From: Climacteris rufus | Taxonomy: Eukaryota > Chordata > Aves > Passeriformes > Climacteridae | Direction: 5' to 3' | DNA length: 64,000 nucleotides | NCBI GenBank assembly: GCA_013398175.1 | Contig: VZRZ01003130.1 | Coordinates: forward strand, 1-64,000 | In this document: in pieces, positions 25,449 to 38,300 of the stretch | Layout: each line of letters begins with the position of its first letter | How positions within the stretch are numbered: the stretch's first letter is position 1 | The notes under the pieces: model-generated | What the model was told of the DNA's origin: nothing | The model's input: only the letters and a program-made list of their open reading frames with translations | The model's database searches: none | Program-made: the position numbers and the translations under genes

Positions 25449-28400
25449 CGTGTCTAATAGTGTGAAAATGCTGTTCTGAGACCTGTGCCTGATAAGCAGA
25501 ATTGTTCTCTGGTTACAATTTGAAATGCCTGCCTGAGCCCTAACCAAGTCTGTGTAGGAAAGTCTGGTTTTAGTGGGACATTTCATGTTACTCTTTTTTC
25601 TTGTTTTGTTTCACTTTAGACTTACTTTATTTTCTGACATGATCTATGTTGCCATAAATTACTCAGACTTAGCAGACCTTATCTGCACGTGACAAGGAGA
25701 TGAAATTGTAAACTTGCTTTAGAAAACAAGCTATTCCTTTAACCTAAGTGAAGCCATAGTAATTTGCTTGCTTTTCCTATTAATCACACTAAAGAATGGA
25801 ATAGTGTTGAGATATGTTTACAGCTGTGGGCACCATGACTTCACGCTTAAAATTATACCTTTACCTCTTACACTCAGATTTAACTTTGGTTTGGCAGCAG
25901 GCCTAATGGAGGCTGTTAAATATGTGTATATCTTACACATGTAAGGCAGTTGAAAGAGGCTTTTTAGTTGTACCCTTGACCTGGAATCTAGTAAAGGAAA
26001 AAAATAGTATTGGTTTTACCTATGGAGCGAGTCCACCCCCCAGCCAAAATGAGTATTTGTGCAATTAACTGCAATTGGTCTTCATGTCCATGGCTGTGCT
26101 CTTCTTTCATGTGCCCCAGGACTGTACTCCAGAGTCCTTGAGTTTGATTTGTGCATCTTAATAAATAATTCTACAGTGGTAGCTCACAAATGCCATGTAC
26201 TGTAGCATCAGAAATGAATTGCTCTTAGCAAGAAATTGCCCTGATCACTGAGTTACCTCACACTCTTTTTAAGAACTAAAATAGTAGAATGTTTTGAAAT
26301 TTTGCCAAGCAGGTAGATTCAGGAAAATGTTTTCCTCATGAGTGGCACATTGTTGCATGATCCAAAAACACCCACGGGCACGGGGTCACTGCAGCGGTGT
26401 GAAGGTGAATGTTGTTTTCTACATGGAGTTGATAGCTCCAAAAGCCTGGGGTGGGGCAGGGGAAGTGCAAAATACTCTTCTATTTGCCTTGAGTTTACCA
26501 ACTGGTATTTCTTGACTTTCTGTTTTTCTATTGCTAAGGCAATAACTGAGGGAATAAACACTAAAAAACTTTTGAAATACATAAAACCTTTGGAGGGACG
26601 GTGGGCAGGAACTTTCTGCATCCTTGATTTTGACATTTAACACCAGATTTCCAGCAGAAGTTGATTGTTAAGATTTGGTTTGGTGTGTTTTTTTGTTCTG
26701 TTTTGGTTTTTTTTCTGTTTCCTTTTGTAAGAGTTGACCATCTGCTGAGATGGGACCCTCAGTCTGGATGTGTGTACTCAGCAAGTTCTGAAATGAATGA
26801 GGAATAGGGCAGGGATGGGGAGGGAGATGGCACCCTTCCAATGCTACCTACCTACCTATGAGGAATTTTCTTTTGAAGAGAATTAAGATGCCTGTTTTGT
26901 TGAGCATGAATTATTGTCACTTACCTTGTGAGGACACAGTGGACATTTGATTATAAGAGTGGTATTTGAAATGCAGGTGAAGAATGTTATATTGATTGGG
27001 TAAATAGTAATGGCTTTTCATGTGGGCTGAAGAGTATTTGAAGTTTGTGTGGTCACTTCTCAAGCAGCCACAACTTTCAGAAACTGAAATATGCAAATGA
27101 ATTTGTGTATGGATCCTTTTTACCCCAAATGTGGCCAATACAAAAAGCTCCCCCTTAGTTTTGGAAAGGACTTTTTGTATAGGAAAAAAATTGTGGACTA
27201 AAATTGTAGTCAGAAAGTCTTACATTATATGTCAAGAAAATCCTCGAATTTCACCAGTTAGTGTTTTAAACAACAGATGAGGCAAACCCAAGTCATGACT
27301 GACTGATTGTCTTTCCCCAGAGTAAGATCAGTGAATTAAATGATCTCCTTACATTCCCATCAGCGTGAATTTCTGTGATGTCTGCAAGTTGTAGATTTGG
27401 TCCCATTAAACACAGCAAAAGCTCTTCTATTTTAATCCATCCTTACTCTAGTTTATCTAGTATGCTCACCATCCTTTTATAGTCTTGTTTTCCTTAATCT
27501 TGTAAATTCTTGAATGTTTGATCACTGATAAAGAAGAAGAGGTGATGAAATGCCATCTTTCTTCATGTGAGCTTTAGTGAGCTTAGTTCATCTGCTACAC
27601 TTTTCAAGTCGATGTGATTTATTTGTTGCTGTATTGTTTGCATTCTTGGATATGTACAGTAAATGCAGGAAAAGTTTGTCTTGCTGCTGTTACAGCAGCT
27701 TTTGTATGAGAATGATTCATGTCCTGCCAGGCAGGTTGTTTAGAGGGTGATGTCTGCACTGTCATCTAGAGGCACACTGGGTTCCTGGTTTGGTCTTTTG
27801 CTGGGTCTTTGTTGAACAAAGTGAGTTGCAGATACTGCTCAACACGGAGGGCAAAAAGAAGTACCAGACTTTACCTAAGGGTTCCTTCTGAAGGTTGGAA
27901 AGGAGAGTTATCCAGAAACTGCTGCTCTCTTGGGGATAAGGAAGAACTGAAATGTGAAATCCAGTGCTTGTATTGACTGAAGGATTTTTGAATGGAAGTG
28001 CAAAAGAAAAGAAACAAACCCAGAAGAAAAGTAAATACATAATAGCAAAACAGCAGGCAGATGGCAGAGACCTTGTAGGGTGAATGTTCACAGAGGCAGG
28101 TGAGCTTGGACCTGGAGGGACAGGGAGAAAGAGCTTGACCTGCAGATGCTGATGCAGAGAAGAGAACTTGCAAGTGTTTCCAATGTAGTGCTCTTACAGT
28201 TGTTGTGGTAACTTTCATTATCTGGTTACCATGTTCTCTAGCTGGGAATGAAGTGGGTCTCTGTTCCCTTGGGAATACAGAAGTTATTCATTTTTTCCCA
28301 GAAGAGGGGAGAGTGCTGCTTGGAACGCCAGCTGTAACTGGTGTGGTGTATTTTGCATGGTTACTGTTTGGAAGTGGTGGTGTGTCCCAAGGGCTGAGCA

Positions 28401-31400
28401 TCCCTGGAATTGTTCTGTAGGTACAGGTCCATGGAGCAGTCTGTGCCAGGCTGGGGAGCTCGCTGCTGGGATTGTTGTGTGGACAATGCTCTCACTGTAG
28501 GGCTGTAGGACGGACACACAGAATATGTTATGGAACAGTGCTTGCTGTGTCTCTGCCTTGGCATGCCTTAGCAGGCTCTGTGTTCTGAGCACTTGCCCAT
28601 GAAGCTGCCAGAAATAGATGCCTCATGGCAAAGGATTTATGAAAATCAATCTCACTCATGTAAAGATGCAGTTTCGGAGTGAGATCTCAAGTTGTAGAGG
28701 AAGTGATTGGGAAGTCACCTCTCAGTAGCTGGCTGAGAAAACGAAGGCACCAGTGTGTTCAGTTTGTTAAATACTTGGGTCTAATAATTAGTTATTTGTT
28801 ACTTGACTAAGTAAGAATCTGATAGCCTGGTTAAATGATTTCTGAACCAGCTTCCTTACATGGATGTTGAATTTCAGGTGTGGTAGTGTAAGAATCCTAA
28901 GAAATGTACTCCCTTGGGAAAACCAGTGTTGTCTTTGTGTTTTGAGCAGTGTTCTGCATATGTACTAGTTTAGAAATGGGTTGGTGGTAGTTGTAGCATG
29001 GCACACAGATCAATTGCTCTGAAGTCAGTCTTCAAAGGAGCCTTCAGCATGGCCTTAACCAGTATTAATTTTCTGATTGAGTATGAAGAATAGTGATCTT
29101 TTTTTTGTAGGTTATCATGTAAGAAGTACTAAGAATTGCATCTAAAATCAGCATTTAAGTCAAAGGACAACTATGCACAGGCTTGTTACAGGCATTTTCT
29201 GTACATAAGTTTCCATTACTTGTTCCAAGATTGAACAGTTTTACAGAATTACCTTGTTAGAAGGAAGCTGCTTTTGTTTTTATATGTGCAGTGGAAGGCT
29301 GGTTAAATGTGACTGCACCAAGTCTACTTCAACTTCTGAAAAATGTCCTTAGTGTGGTCTTGGCTTTGGCTGGTGCCGTTTATCAAGAACGTGGCACTGA
29401 TGCCGTGTTTGGCTGAGAGTATATGAACTTGCTTACTTGAAATATGCACATAGGAGAATCCAGTTGTATGCATGGGGAGTCTGTTGGACTTGTAAAAGGT
29501 CATTTAAGTATCAGTTAAAATTACAAATGGGTTTGCAGGTCACTGCCATTTTGAATAATATTAAAAACTTTAAAGCAATCTTACTTTTTGATTCTTTCAT
29601 GTGACAGTCATTTTCTTATTACCTCTAGCCTGGATTAATGTGTTAGGAAGTGTTTATTTGTGATCAAGGAATTTTAGTCTCTGAATGAACTGTCCATCCA
29701 GTCAGTGCTTACAATTTTAGGAAGCACTTCTGGTTTCAAATCTGTGCAGTACCCTAAGCAATGTAGGGAAATCAGATGTTAAAAAGGTGCAAGGTTTTAT
29801 TACAGTGAGATTCACTTTGACATTGTAAAATTATTCTTGAAGTTTGCTTGTGGGTTGCTTGTGTTGGAAACTTTGGCTGCAATCTGGACATGCCCGAGCT
29901 GCTCACTTGATTCCGCCTGTCACACTCTGGGTGTTTTGCCTTGTTCTTTTTCCAGCTGCCTCAGGAAGAAGGAAAGTGTGACTGTGTCTCCCTGGCCTTG
30001 TTTGCTGGAATATCAGTGAACATGAATTTCCCCAGACCATAACCATGGTAGCAACACTGAGTTTTTAGGCTGTCCTGCTACAAGATCTCAATGGGGAGAG
30101 GTCAGGAAGCATCACTGGTCTGTGATGAGTTTCTCATTAACTGTTGCACTTCTGTGCAGCGTGGAAGGACTTGAATTCTCCTGTGTGCCTTGCCCAGACT
30201 CAGCAGCTCTGTCCTGAGCAGCCCTGCAGCTGTCAGCAGCGATGGGGGCTTGGATCCTTGTTTGACGTGGGTTTGCATTTCCTCAGTTGCTTCCATCGTA
30301 CCAGAGGGCCCTCCGTTTTTAATACAAAACTTCAGCTATTATGCACAGCACTGATCCATGATCCATGTATCATCTGTATTTGGTCTGGTTTATGAATCTT
30401 TTTAACATTTACAGCCTTGTTTTGGCTAATGTTTAGTAAATACAAAGAAATGGCATTTTAATTATCACAGCCTCCAACACTGTCAATGAATGAGGAATTA
30501 TAGAAAACACTGTTCATCTCAAAAGCATTTGCTGGTTTGTGAAGATAAAATTTTATGAACATAAGTTAATAAAATTCAGTGCATAACCCTGGACGTGTTT
30601 AATCCCAGTTGAAATTTCATTCATTTTTTTTTTGTCATAAATGTGGAGTTTCTGAGTATTCTTTCAATAGATGAGTTCCCCTATTTATTCTCACATCCAA
30701 ACAGAATACAAAGCTTTCCTTTCCCTTTGCACAAGGCTGGGTGAAGGAATGCTTCACTCTGAAATCAGAGGTAGGAACAGGACATAAAACCAGAGTGATT
30801 GTCCTTAAGCTGTTTCTTTTGGTGCAATCTTAGCTGTAAGCATTGCATAAAAATAATGTGCTGTGAACTAAATTGTGTATAACCTGACCATTTATATGTA
30901 CACAGGCTGTAAGTGCTGAGTTGTATGTATTTGCAATTCAGTATATTGATCTTCATGGATGCTTTTTAGACCTCTGTTCCACAGCCTGGAAACTAAAGGT
31001 CATACATGACCAAAAAAATTAAATATATAAAGCTTAAGATTGCCTTTATGTGTTGGCCAACATTATGAGCAAATAAAATACCACACTTTTAGTGTGGGGT
31101 TATGTTGAAGTTATTTATGGTAATTAACCAAAGTAGTTTCTAATTTCTTAAAAGCTTATTGCACAAGTATATAATTTCATCTAAAAGAGGCAGTTTATTC
31201 GTCACTGATGTTTAATATTGAATTTCTGTAGTAGAAGATTCACATTTGTGTTTAGATAGTAAAAGAAAGTATTTTAAATTGTGTGTCTAGTGGTTTGGTA
31301 ATTTTCTCTAAATTGCTTTTAAATTGGGAATGGGATGAGTGTTTCTTTAACTGTCTCATATCTTCAGTTTTTATTTGCTCAGTTATACTTAATTTGGAAC

Positions 31401-32303
31401 AATCATGTAATTCAATTATCTTTGTTCCATATCCACAGTCTTGCTGAAATTAGGCTTTTTGGTTGGTTTTCAGAAATATTTAGTTATCTCTTTTGTGGGA
31501 TAAGATTAATGCAATTAACATTGAGTATTATTCTTGTTCTTTTCCATTACTTTAGCACAAGTTATGGAAAACCTGTTGGGAGTTGTGGAGTGACTCCCTG
31601 AGCCCCTCCCTACCTGCTGTGCTCCCACCAGCACAGTGGCCCTCTGCTGTATTAATGCTCATATTCCAATGTGTACATGGAAATCAATCTAGATAAAGGT
31701 GCTTTTTAAGCCTCCTGTTGAAATGTCCATGAGTAATCCCCTGTGAAGTGATTTGCAGGATGGAATAGGGAAGTAATTGTGTGTGGTTTAATAAATGTAT
31801 GTTGCAGCTTGTTGTAATTGTGTATTGCAGTTTGTTGGGAGGTTTGGGCTTTGGTTTTGGGGGGAGGTTTCTTTTGTTTATTTGGGTTCTTTTCCCCAGC
31901 TAAAAGAGCCTCAACTGCTATATTGCCACTGAGAAGATGTGAGAAATCTTATGGAAAACAGGTTACTGTTACTGACATGCAAGTTTGCAGTAGCTGCAAT
32001 TGAAACACTTTTAATGAGTTTGAGGAAAAAATCTGAATCCAGTGAGTTCAGAATAAATTACCACAAGTCTTTTGAGTTGACCTTTGGTTGTTGTCCAGGT
32101 TTTTCATGCTGCAGCCTTGGATATAATAAATTAATTCACAAGGTACAGGTTTTATGTTCTAGGTGAGGTGAGAACTTGAGAGGGAGCTGCCATAAAGATT
32201 TGTCATCCATTTCTCTATTTGTATTATAATAAGAAAAAGACTTAGCAAATGGCACTGGAGAAATAGACACAATGACAAATCTGCCTTCTTTTCCTAATTC
32301 CAG
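25449..32303 (+). other. SPPL3: SPPL3 intron 1, last part
   Basis: AT-rich, T-rich intron running up to the exon 2 acceptor (AATTCCAG at 32303). No coding segment or RNA gene is supported. A GC-richer patch near 28370-28490 carries only short overlapping chance frames. Confidence 0.6.
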
Positions 32304-32381
32304 GGCATATTCCCTTGTGGATTCCAGTCAAGTGTCTACCTTCCTGATTTCTATTCTCCTCATAGTCTACGGCAGTTTCAG
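32304..32381 (+). CDS. SPPL3: SPPL3 exon 2 (residues 8-34)
   Basis: The acceptor is AATTCCAG and the donor AG|GTAAGA. The exon opens with the last base of a split Trp codon, then encodes [13 protein letters not shown] and the first membrane segment (LISILLIVY), ending two bases into Arg34. The 78-base length fits a leading base, 25 full codons and two trailing bases. It contains no Met, so translation must start upstream or else at Met38 in exon 3. Confidence 0.96.
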
Positions 32382-35300
32382 GTAAGATTTTTCTTTTCTT
32401 TAAGGTTCTGCAGAGTTTTTACTTTTCAAGTAGAAGTATTGCAAGTGACTGAATACAGTTTATACCTTTTTGTTTCATTGTAACTTTGTCAGACATGGCT
32501 AACATAAAAAAAAAATATTTGCTTCTGAGAAGGAAATGGAAATGCAAGAAATAGTAGCGAGCTGGGGTTTCTGAGAGGTGTAATTGCATGTCACAGTACA
32601 AGCACATATAACTTCAAAGTCAGTCCTTGAGGACACCTCTATAAAAATATATTTTAGAGGGTATAAAATGATTGTTGAGAGAGATAAAGGTAATGTTATC
32701 AACAGCAGAGTTTGCTATGCATTATTCAGAGTTGGTTGATGGAGCATGTGCTCGTGACTGCAAAGCAGCCCAGTGACACAGCGATCCCCGTCCCACTGCT
32801 GTTTGCTGGAGTGGGAGTCACAGCTTGAGAGAGAAGTGGGAAACACCACCAGTGCTGAATTCCAGCACAGAATCTGAGAACTGCTCCAGGATGAGTTTGA
32901 GTCTTCAGAAATCAAGTTTGCCTCATTTTAGGAGATTTGAGTATAGTTTGGAGAAAACACAGTTGTGCCTTTAGATTTGCATGTTGTATTATACAGTTTG
33001 TTTTACTGTAGTGGTACCTAAGGATTGAGGCTCATACTGACACACTAAAAAAATACAATAACAATATGAAAGTATTGTTTTTTTAAACTTAAATACAGCA
33101 TGTTTTTCTTTCTGCTTCTTGAAAAACATTGCTTCATTTCACAAGCCTGTGATAAAAGGCCTTATATTCACTATGGGGTCTCTGAACTGCCATGAGTATT
33201 CCTGAAATAGATGATAGCTGTGGTCATACATATGATGTCAGATGCAGCTGTTTTAGGATAAGAGGTTTTATATCACCATCATAAGTTAATAAAGTCATAT
33301 AATGAAAGAGCCAATTTTTTTGCAAGAGCTGTCTGTTGCTTTTAGCAAGCATTAGGTAACAGCACTGCTGGTGGAATTAAAGTAGAAAGCTTTAGGAAAG
33401 CAAAATCTAGAGGTGATCATAATAAAATGTATTAAAAGGTTGTATTTGTTTATTTTTTTTCTTTCAAGTTTTGAGTCAGCTTAGTGTATAGTTGAGGGGC
33501 TAATTAAATTTTTAACTATTTGAATGTATGCACTTGTGTAAAAAGGAACTATGCATCTGTCTGCAAGAAGCCATAGCATTTATTAAAATTCAATTATGAA
33601 AACATAATGCAATATAAACCAGCAGGAGTGTGTGAACTTAAATTGCTTGTCTTTCTTGGGGCTCCTGGCCCTTAAAAATTTTCCCCTGCTGTTTGCCATC
33701 CTATTCCTGTTGGTACCTACACATTCTCTTACCATTTTGTCCTATGCTTTACATTTAAAACCACTCACATAGCAAGGACTGTGAACTCCAGAGCAATCTG
33801 ACTTAGTGGAATTACAGTGGAATGGTGATGGATATAAATCCATTGAGGAAATGTCCTGTTTTAGTCTTCTTCCTTTGCATGTATCCTGAAGACCCCAATA
33901 TGTGAGTTACAGACCAAACAAGGGTTCCAGAGTTTTAAAATTACCTTCCTAATTAATTTCCTATATGTGGTGTGGTTTCTTTAGCAGAGGTCTGAGCTGA
34001 AACTCACAGTTATAATGGGGACCTGGACAATCTCTGATTCTGTTTGATCAGTGAGTGAGCTCAAAAGCGGTTTTTTACAGAAAACTCTATAGTGATTTTA
34101 ACAAAGGGGTCTGAAATACAACTAAGATATATATAAGAAATTCACGTGTTGTAGTACGTTACAAAATTGCATTCAGCTGGAAATCCTCAAAGGAGTAAAG
34201 TGAAAACTTCTGGCAAAGTGGATGAATTTTCTTTGAAAAGTGATGTGCTGGAAAGATGAAAGTTATAGCTTAGGGTGCTCATCCTCGTCTGTCAGCAGTG
34301 GTGTGTTCATCTGGGTTGGAGTGCTCGTCCTCAAGGCAGCTCTCGTAACACAAAAACAAAGTAGCACTCTTTCATTAACCTTTGGGCTGCAGAAAGTGGG
34401 TTTGCTTTCTGATTTTCAACAGAAAAGAAGCAGGTAGAGTTATTGTGGTGTTCCTGGCAAGTGGCTGAAACAGAAGAGCAGTAATAGGATCAGAAAGAAT
34501 TGGGTGGGTGAGTCATTGGGATAAAATCCACGTGTGTGGTGGATCTAATCTAGGGCAGGAGGTTTCAGGGGAACAAAGGAAAGCCTTGGTCCACTGTCCT
34601 TATTAATAGAAGCAGCATTTGTTCAAAACCAAAACAAAGGAAAAAATCCCAACCCCTCAATATACTCAGAAGAATATCTAATAAATCATGGCTAAAGTCC
34701 ACAGCCAGAACAAAGTGCAGTGGTAGAGCTGAGTTCCCCTTCTCTTACTGTGCATGAACGAGCATTTCCTTCCTGCATTTGTGCCGGGTCAGGAGTTTTA
34801 GCTCCAGCCCTTCTGAACGTCTCTCTCATGTACATTCTGACTGTCTCTCAGTCCTTGAACTTGACATACTTTTATTACTGGCTGCCAAAGGGGCAAGTCT
34901 AATCCTTTAAACTGTTCCAAGCTGTAAACTGGAGCGTGCAAGTAGATGTATTAGTTGTGGATTTTTAAAGAGGTGAGCTCAGCTTGAAGCAGGTTGTTTC
35001 TTAGGGCAAGACAGCCACCTATTCTTGTCCAAATGCTTCTCTGCGACTTAAATGTTGGGGTTACTTTGCAGGTAACAGCTAAATCTTTTTCTATCCTATC
35101 ACCTACCCAGACATGGGCTCTCAGCTTATGTAAAGCCAGATTTAACCCAGAATCTACCTGTTCAAATGCCTGCTTTTGAACCAAACCAAGGAGCGTGGGA
35201 TGACAGTGGGGCCTTGTGTCTCTAGGCTTTGGATATCCAGAGTGTGAGTGTAAATAGAAAGAAGCTCACATGGTGAACTCACAGTGTTCATGTGAACATG

Positions 35301-38300
35301 GTCTGCTAATGTTTGGCTTTGTGGCCTGGGAGTCCCCTGCTCCCAGAGCTCTCAGATGAGTGACTGCCCTCGCTAGTACAGCAAGAAGGGACTCTACATA
35401 AATTGCATGTGCAGGTGCCTCTGCAGATACATCCTTGCATTCCTGTTTCCTGCATTGTTTGCTGAGAACATCTCCTGTGGGGTTCCCTGAGGCATTCCTG
35501 CAGTGGAAGTGATCCATGGTTGAATCTGAACTTTGATGATGGTGATGTGCCAGCAGCTTACTCACTCCTCGCCTCAGCGTGACCCTCCGGGGCCGTCCCT
35601 GCGGGAGGGACTCGCCTGCTTTCAAAGCCTGAGCTGGAACTCCGACCAGCTGGAGCTGTGGGGACCACAGAGAAACTGCAGAGCAGTTTAGTGCCCCATG
35701 GGAGGTGCTCAACATTCCCTTTGGAAGCCCAGGCAAAACTTGAACAAAACAGCAAATGTTTCCCAGCTTGCCATTTCTCTGCAGCCCGGTAATCTTGAGT
35801 TTATCTTGTTTTACAGTATGATTTTTAACCTTCTTGCAGAGTGTTTTAGTAATTGCTTCTCAATTTTTTTATTATGTTGGTGATAATTTGTAGCAGAGGG
35901 AAGAGCCAAATCATAAAGCAGTTGGAGATTATTCAGAAGTTGGCTTGGAAGAGCAGCTGTGTTGTTAAATGAAAGTACTTTCCTAATTTATGCTTACTTT
36001 TGAGGCAGGGATGTTTATAGGTAATAATAATTGCTGACACTATTGCAATGAAACAAGAGGGGCTGAGGTTGTTTATGAGCTGTAGATCTAATAGTTTTTA
36101 TTTCCAGTTCTCTCTGCTGATAGCAGTCCCTTAAGTTATGAGTTGCCCGATGCCATTGGGAGAATGATGGTGTGAGGCTCTTGCTAAACTGTGCTAATTC
36201 AGAGGGGAATGGAACACTGCACTGAGAAAAGAATTATCTTGTTTGCCTGAATCTTGGACCAAGTCCTGGAGGGCTGTCAGCCTCCTCCCAGATTTTTATA
36301 GCTTGAGAGGAAAATTATGAAGCTACAATGCATAATGGGGAAAGAGGGAGTGTGAGTGAAGGATGGAGGCACTCCAAACAAAGGGCAGAGCAAAGAGATC
36401 TTTAGAGGAACAAGCTAAGAACAACAGATTAATTTGTTAGAATTTTAGTGTTCTCCACTGCCCCTTTGTATTTTTGATAGCTCTTTAGTTGATGATCCAT
36501 GGTGTGTGTGCAAGTACTGTAGGTCTGGAGTGGAAACTTCCTTGTGTTTTGCCTGATTAAAGAAACTGCTTTAGTCTCATAACACTTTTGGGGAGGACTT
36601 GCTTAGCAGAAGCAAAGGGAACAAACCAGTTCTATACTGCAGGAACCTTTTTCTTGTTTTTGTTTTATGCAGTGAAACTGCTCAACCCTTTGTCTTTAGT
36701 ACACCACAAGTGTCTCGATGCTACAGACCTGGATGTGCCTGGTTTGGGACTTGCTCACTGTGCATTGCACTAGGTGATCAGTGCCCTGCAGAGAAATAAC
36801 TGTGATACCTCTACAGTTGTTTAGAAGACTATAAATTAATAAAATTTGTTTACTTTGAGTAGCACAATTACAGCTAAACTTGAAAAGAAGTTTAATGCCT
36901 GTTGACCTGAAAGTTTTATTGAAATACTTGAATGCTGCTGCAGACTTGAGAGGAGCTGTACAGTGGTAAATCCACAGAGATTCTGGTGGTTTTCTGTAGC
37001 TCCTTTGAATAAATAAATATGCAGCTACATCATGGATACCATACATGCATCAGAATGAGAAACTGTCCAGTAAACTTGATTGCTGATATTTTTATTAAAA
37101 AGCACTTTGAATTTAACAATAGAAATTATTGCTGGTTGAAAAAGACCTTAAGTGAAATTCCCCCTTTTCAGAAAGTTATCCCAAATATGTTACAATGTAA
37201 TTTAGAAGCTGCATGAAAGTGAAGGACTGTGTTAAACGGGGTAGAACACTGTGCTATTTTGGAACTTTTAAAAGGTGTGTATATCAAAATGAGAAAATGA
37301 ATCAATAACAACTGAGCTGGGTACACTGGAGTGTTGTCAGCTCCTATGGATTAATTGAAGTGTATCAATTTGTATTATTTATTTAGAGCTTCCTCTAGTC
37401 ATCTGTTGTGTGTGCATGTAAAATATATATCTGGTTATTTTCTAGGCTTTGCTGAAGCTTTTTCAATGAAGTAAGACCTTACATTGAGCAGACACTTAAA
37501 AGCTAGTTTGGGTCATTCATAACAAGGAAGGAAGTAACACTGTCTTAAAAATGAAGCCTGATAGTTAAATTTGAATGGAAAGGAACAAAATGAGAACTTG
37601 GAAAGAGTTCAAATTCACAAGAGAATTGAAATGTTTATTGTGCTTCCATCATGTTCTACACTTTTCAGAAATCATGTAACAACAAATCACAGCAAAGATA
37701 TTTAACACTCACTAGTGCAGTGGTCACTGCTCTCACCATCAGACCTGGGATGTGGGGCCTCACCTGGAACTAAGCACTTTATTTTAATTTCCTGCTGTGT
37801 ATGGCATTGTTTTAATAACCAGCATTACAGGGCTTTTTCAGGGAGAGGGTGCTGTGGCAGAGTGGGAATGAGACTGCAGCTGATGAGCCTAAACAGGAGT
37901 TTGGAACTCATCTGTTCCATTTGCTTTGTTCCCTGCAGGTCTCTGAACATGGACTTTGAGAATCAAGACAAAGAGAAGGACAACAGCAGCGCCGCTGGGT
38001 CTTTTAATGGCAACAGCACCAATAACAGTAAGGGTCAGCTTTCCTCCTTACCTTCCTTGCTCCTGCAGTGCTGCACCTCCTGCTTCACCTGTCTGTGTGT
38101 TTCAGCTGCTGCATTGCAGATCCACCTCATCCCAGGAGCTCTTGTGTCTGGGCACTGCCCACCTCGCTGGGCTCTGATGCTGCTGCCCGTCTCTGGTTCA
38201 TGCCCATGGATGCTGAATTTAAAACACCAACATAACGGTTCCAAAATGCATTAAAACTGCATGTGGCACAAGTTGTCAGGTTTTACAAGCTGTCAGGAAA

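Noticed and set aside
310..32303. CR1-type LINE 3' ends or endogenous retrovirus genes in intron 1
   Set aside because: I looked for the typical CR1 3' repeat (ATTCTATGATTCTATG and its reverse) and for retroviral protein motifs and found no convincing match. Diverged fragments cannot be excluded by eye.
35266..35736. Minus-strand ORF of 156 codons in SPPL3 intron 2
   Set aside because: Composition is Ala/Ser/His/Leu-mixed with no recognisable domain or splice framing. It probably reflects a locally GC-richer patch.
38028..38254. In-frame continuation of SPPL3 exon 3 into intron 3
   Set aside because: The exon 3 donor is strong and the next exon joins in phase to the conserved protein. The read-through peptide is Leu/Cys/Ser-rich and not conserved in memory.
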